The position numbers and the translations under genes are program-made. A stretch of DNA of 7,892 nt from Maricaulis sp. (lineage in GTDB: Bacteria; Pseudomonadota; Alphaproteobacteria; Caulobacterales; Maricaulaceae), in assembly GCA_002694345.1 (NCBI GenBank), contig NZLV01000126.1:1-7892 (forward strand), read 5' to 3'. The notes beneath the pieces are model-generated. The model was not told the DNA's origin. It ran no database searches and was given only the letters and a program-made list of their open reading frames with translations. Position 1 is the first letter of the stretch. Each line of letters opens with the position of its first letter. This document shows positions 6,039-7,892 of this stretch, piece by piece.

Positions 6039-7190
6039 TCAGTCCGCGCCGTGCAGTTCAGCCTGGGCGCCGACAAACTCGACGAGATCGCCCTGCACAA
6101 TGCCGAAATCGACCAGGTGCAGGCCCCAGTCCGCGAGAATATTGCCATCCGGCGTCATCACATCGCCGACGATCGTGTCGGTGCGCGGGTCGGACGGATC
6201 GCCATGGACGGTCAGGGCCAGATACTGGCCGTGTTCATTGTCCGCGCATTCCCCGGACAAGAGACCGGGAACCTTGACGAAGGGCGTATCGATCTCCGGA
6301 CCGCCCTCGACCCAGGCACCCATCACGCCGGATGAGGTGAAGGCACTGCGGGTGTTGAGATAGGCGTCGAATTCGACATTGCCGTGGGCGCCGGACAAAT
6401 CGGCCGGATTGGTACACATCACGCGGGTGGCCGGGTCACCGGAATTGGCAAAGCGCGAGCCTTCCGGCGGCGGATTGGTGTCGCGGAAGCTGACATAGGC
6501 GATCACGCAGCCGGTATCCTCCGGTCCGGTGCAGGGCGCGACGGACTGGAAGGATCCGCCGGTTTCCGCATCGACCGGTTGGGTGACGTTGAAGCCGATC
6601 AGGAGGGCAGACAGCATCTGGTCCTGCAGCGGCGTGCCGTCGATTTCGCGGGCCACCAGCTGGGTCAGCATGCGCGTGCCCTGGGAATGACCGATCAGCA
6701 CGAAGGGCCGGCCGTCATTGTCGTGTTCCATGTAGTGGCGGAAGGAAGCGGCAACATCCAGATAGCCCATCACGCCATCCGCGCCGGTATCGGTATTGCC
6801 GGCCATCATGGAGCGCAGGGCGGTCAGCGTGACCTGGCGATACACCGGGGCGAAGGGGCGGCAGACCGAGTTGAAGCGCGCAAACTGCGCCTCGATCACC
6901 CGGTGCTCCTCATCATTGGCAACGAGATCACTGTTCGGCGTCTCGTCATTGGACACGGTCGGATAGACGTAGAAGCAGTCGATCGCCGGATCCTCGGCGA
7001 TGACATGGTGTTCGACCGTGGTCGTGCCGTCGGCCTCGATCACCGTGGCGTCGATATTCACGGCGCAGGCGTCCTCGCGGCCCGGGCGGCACAGCCAGTG
7101 GCTGGGCTCGTCATAGTCCGGCGGCGTGTATCCGCCCGGCTGGGCCAGGCTGGTCATTCCGGCTGTCAGCAAGCTGGCAAGCAGGCTCAT
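6039..7190 (-). CDS. Probably secreted DUF3089 alpha/beta-hydrolase (lipase/esterase-like)
   Basis: This 383-residue protein carries the DUF3089 pattern: FYVYPTVS (73-80), FAPVYRQVT (113-121), the nucleophile elbow GHSQG (167-171) with Ser169, and a late WGLHLVDF (355-362) whose His358 is the likely catalytic histidine. This suggests ester or lipid hydrolysis. The N-terminus is hydrophobic with a possible signal-peptidase site after SLA (14-16). It lacks the usual basic residue near the start, so it is a weak signal by eye. Eight cysteines (34, 42, 72, 110, 220, 228, 259, 315) would suit disulphides in the periplasm. AAGGGGAGAG (7197-7206) lies 6 bases before the ATG. It lies 75 bases downstream of the acyl-CoA synthetase and may be co-transcribed with it. 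Confidence 0.88.
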   Translation of the reverse strand: MSLLASLLTAGMTSLAQPGGYTPPDYDEPSHWLCRPGREDACAVNIDATVIEADGTTTVEHHVIAEDPAIDCFYVYPTVSNDETPNSDLVANDEEHRVIEAQFARFNSVCRPFAPVYRQVTLTALRSMMAGNTDTGADGVMGYLDVAASFRHYMEHDNDGRPFVLIGHSQGTRMLTQLVAREIDGTPLQDQMLSALLIGFNVTQPVDAETGGSFQSVAPCTGPEDTGCVIAYVSFRDTNPPPEGSRFANSGDPATRVMCTNPADLSGAHGNVEFDAYLNTRSAFTSSGVMGAWVEGGPEIDTPFVKVPGLLSGECADNEHGQYLALTVHGDPSDPRTDTIVGDVMTPDGNILADWGLHLVDFGIVQGDLVEFVGAQAELHGAD

Positions 7191-7216
7191 CTTGGTCTCT
7201 CCCCTTGGATGCGAAC

Positions 7217-7234
7217 GGCCCGGTTTTCCGGGTC
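7217..7234. repeat. Short hairpin between the acyl-CoA synthetase and hydrolase genes
   Basis: CCCGG (7219-7223), a TTTT loop and CCGGG (7228-7232) form a short perfect stem, extended by one G-T and one G-C pair to 7217-7234. No T-run follows on the minus strand, so it is not a convincing terminator. It may slow or protect the message between the two genes. No clear promoter for the hydrolase is visible in this 75-base gap. Confidence 0.35.
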
Positions 7235-7265
7235 CGCCTGTGCTTTATCTATGTCAGTGATCCGT

Positions 7266-7892
<627 letters not shown>

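Overview
The window looks like chromosomal DNA of a high-GC alphaproteobacterium, plausibly of the Maricaulis/Hyphomonadaceae/Caulobacter type. This rests on base composition, codon use (almost every third position is G or C), tight gene packing and the gene families seen. The genus is a guess. I see no insertion sequence, phage gene, CRISPR array, tRNA, rRNA or replication origin.

Layout: (i) 1-1000, minus strand: most of a TetR-type regulator with two complete TetR DNA-binding domains in one chain, cut by the left edge. (ii) 1001-1267: a divergent control region with a short palindrome near the regulator start, two spaced inverted repeats, and a leader that could fold over the ribosome binding site of the operon's first gene. 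(iii) 1268-5963, plus strand: a compact six-gene operon encoding an ACAD10/11-type phosphotransferase, two short-chain dehydrogenases, a DUF1330 protein, an aldo/keto reductase and a double-hotdog acyl-CoA thioesterase. Four of its five junctions overlap by 4 bases or are 2 bases apart, so translational coupling is likely. (iv) 5991-6016: a strong hairpin between convergent genes. (v) 6039-7190, minus strand: a probably secreted DUF3089 alpha/beta hydrolase. (vi) 7266-7892, minus strand: the C-terminal part of an AMP-forming acyl-CoA synthetase, cut by the right edge.

How the genes may work together: the operon encodes three oxidoreductases, a kinase-like phosphotransferase and a thioesterase, with a divergent TetR-type regulator. 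This is the usual look of an inducible pathway that oxidises or reduces a hydroxy/keto compound, with acyl-CoA intermediates at some point. The two dehydrogenases carry opposite cofactor signatures (one NADP-like, one NAD-like). The substrate cannot be read from sequence. No acyl-CoA dehydrogenase is present, although one often accompanies this phosphotransferase family. The hydrolase and the acyl-CoA synthetase on the minus strand may form a separate lipid or ester-use unit.

The genes themselves belong to known families. The least explained material is the 267-base divergent control region and the fused double-TetR regulator beside it. I see no clear evidence of an entirely new system.
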